In this document: positions 5,725-6,115 of the stretch, one piece after another
How positions within the stretch are numbered: position 1 is the stretch's first letter
Layout: each line of letters opens with the position of its first letter
Source of the DNA: CALVGQ01 sp964368495
GTDB taxonomy: Bacteria > Bacillota_I > Bacilli_A > Erysipelotrichales > Erysipelotrichaceae
Assembly: GCA_964368495.1 (NCBI GenBank)
Contig: CAYJAJ010000044.1
Location: 1 to 6,115, forward strand
Length of the DNA stretch: 6,115 nt
Reading direction: 5' to 3'
The notes under the pieces: model-generated
Database searches by the model: none
Told to the model about the DNA's origin: nothing
The model's input: only the letters and a program-made list of their open reading frames with translations
Program-made: the position numbers and the translations under genes

Positions 5725-6115
5725 ATGAAAAAGACAAAACATTGGATTGTAATTTGCTTATTGTTGATTGCCGTTGCTATAACTTTTTATTTCTTAGGAT
5801 ACAAGATATCTTATGATAGAATTGAAAATTCATATACTGATATAGAGATAGATACCTTTTATGCAAAAATTACTGATATTGATGATATGTATCTTTTAGT
5901 AGAAGGACTTTCTATAAATGACATTAATTTTAGAGGTGAATTTAATTTTAATATAGATGGAGAAAAAACAAAGCTTGAATGGAGATATACGCCTATGGAA
6001 ATATCCGAATTTGATATAGGTGACACAATAGCAATTACTTACAGTGGGCTGATTCAAGAAAGCTCCCCAGCTTATATTGAAAATGTAGTGAAAATAAAGC
6101 TGTTAGACGATGAGA
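5725..6115 (+). CDS. membrane-anchored DUF3221-like protein, 3' end outside the window
   Basis: An open frame of 130 codons runs from ATG 5725 to the window edge with no stop, so the gene is incomplete here. TGGAG (5711-5715) lies 9 nt before the ATG. Residues 7-25 form a single hydrophobic segment after a basic start (MKKTKH), an uncleaved anchor or signal peptide. No proper lipobox is seen, since the only cysteine is at residue 11 in the middle of the segment. The outer domain begins TFYAKITDIDD, followed by FDIGDTIAITYSG and GLIQESSPAYI (108-118). That order and the ending G.I.ES.PA resemble DUF3221 (YobA-like) proteins, small extracytoplasmic domains of unknown function. The match is from memory and moderate. 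Confidence 0.75.
   Translation, partial: MKKTKHWIVICLLLIAVAITFYFLGYKISYDRIENSYTDIEIDTFYAKITDIDDMYLLVEGLSINDINFRGEFNFNIDGEKTKLEWRYTPMEISEFDIGDTIAITYSGLIQESSPAYIENVVKIKLLDDE

Overview
The window is very AT-rich. It has short Shine-Dalgarno-led genes, sigma-A-like promoters, U-tract intrinsic terminators, tRNA genes with encoded CCA, and a PhoP-box-like direct repeat of the Bacillus type. Together these point to a chromosomal segment of a low-GC Gram-positive bacterium (Firmicutes; Bacilli or Erysipelotrichia-like). The genus cannot be fixed from the sequence. No phage, transposon, CRISPR or defence system was found.

Layout, left to right. (1) The 3' end of a tRNA, a small hairpin and an intrinsic terminator (1-94). 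(2) About 500 bp without an intact gene (95-608); its right part looks like a decayed coding sequence. (3) A 376-residue lipoprotein gene with a TTG start (609-1739). (4) About 270 bp that looks like a decayed membrane-protein gene, closed by a terminator (to 2030). (5) A monocistronic multi-spanning membrane protein of the YjdF/DUF2238 type (2141-2989) with its own promoter and terminator. (6) A Na+/phosphate cotransporter with a C-terminal PhoU-like domain (3187-4812), preceded by tandem TTAACA repeats with 11-bp spacing that resemble a PhoP box. (7) tRNA-Lys(CTT) (4874-4949) with a near-consensus promoter, a hairpin and a terminator. (8) A 250-bp intergenic block with three successive hairpins. 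(9) A small two-helix membrane protein (5259-5627). (10) The start of a membrane-anchored DUF3221-like protein that runs off the window (5725-6115).

The best-supported regulatory story is phosphate control of the transporter: a low-phosphate signal acting through PhoP at the repeats. The transporter has no terminator of its own, so its transcript probably continues through tRNA-Lys to the tRNA terminator. The most unusual recurring element is a short hairpin with the core GATAGATATC. It follows both tRNA genes at nearly the same distance and occurs a third time without a tRNA, with its outer base pairs swapped. I see no clear new multi-gene system; the hairpin family is the main candidate for something undescribed.
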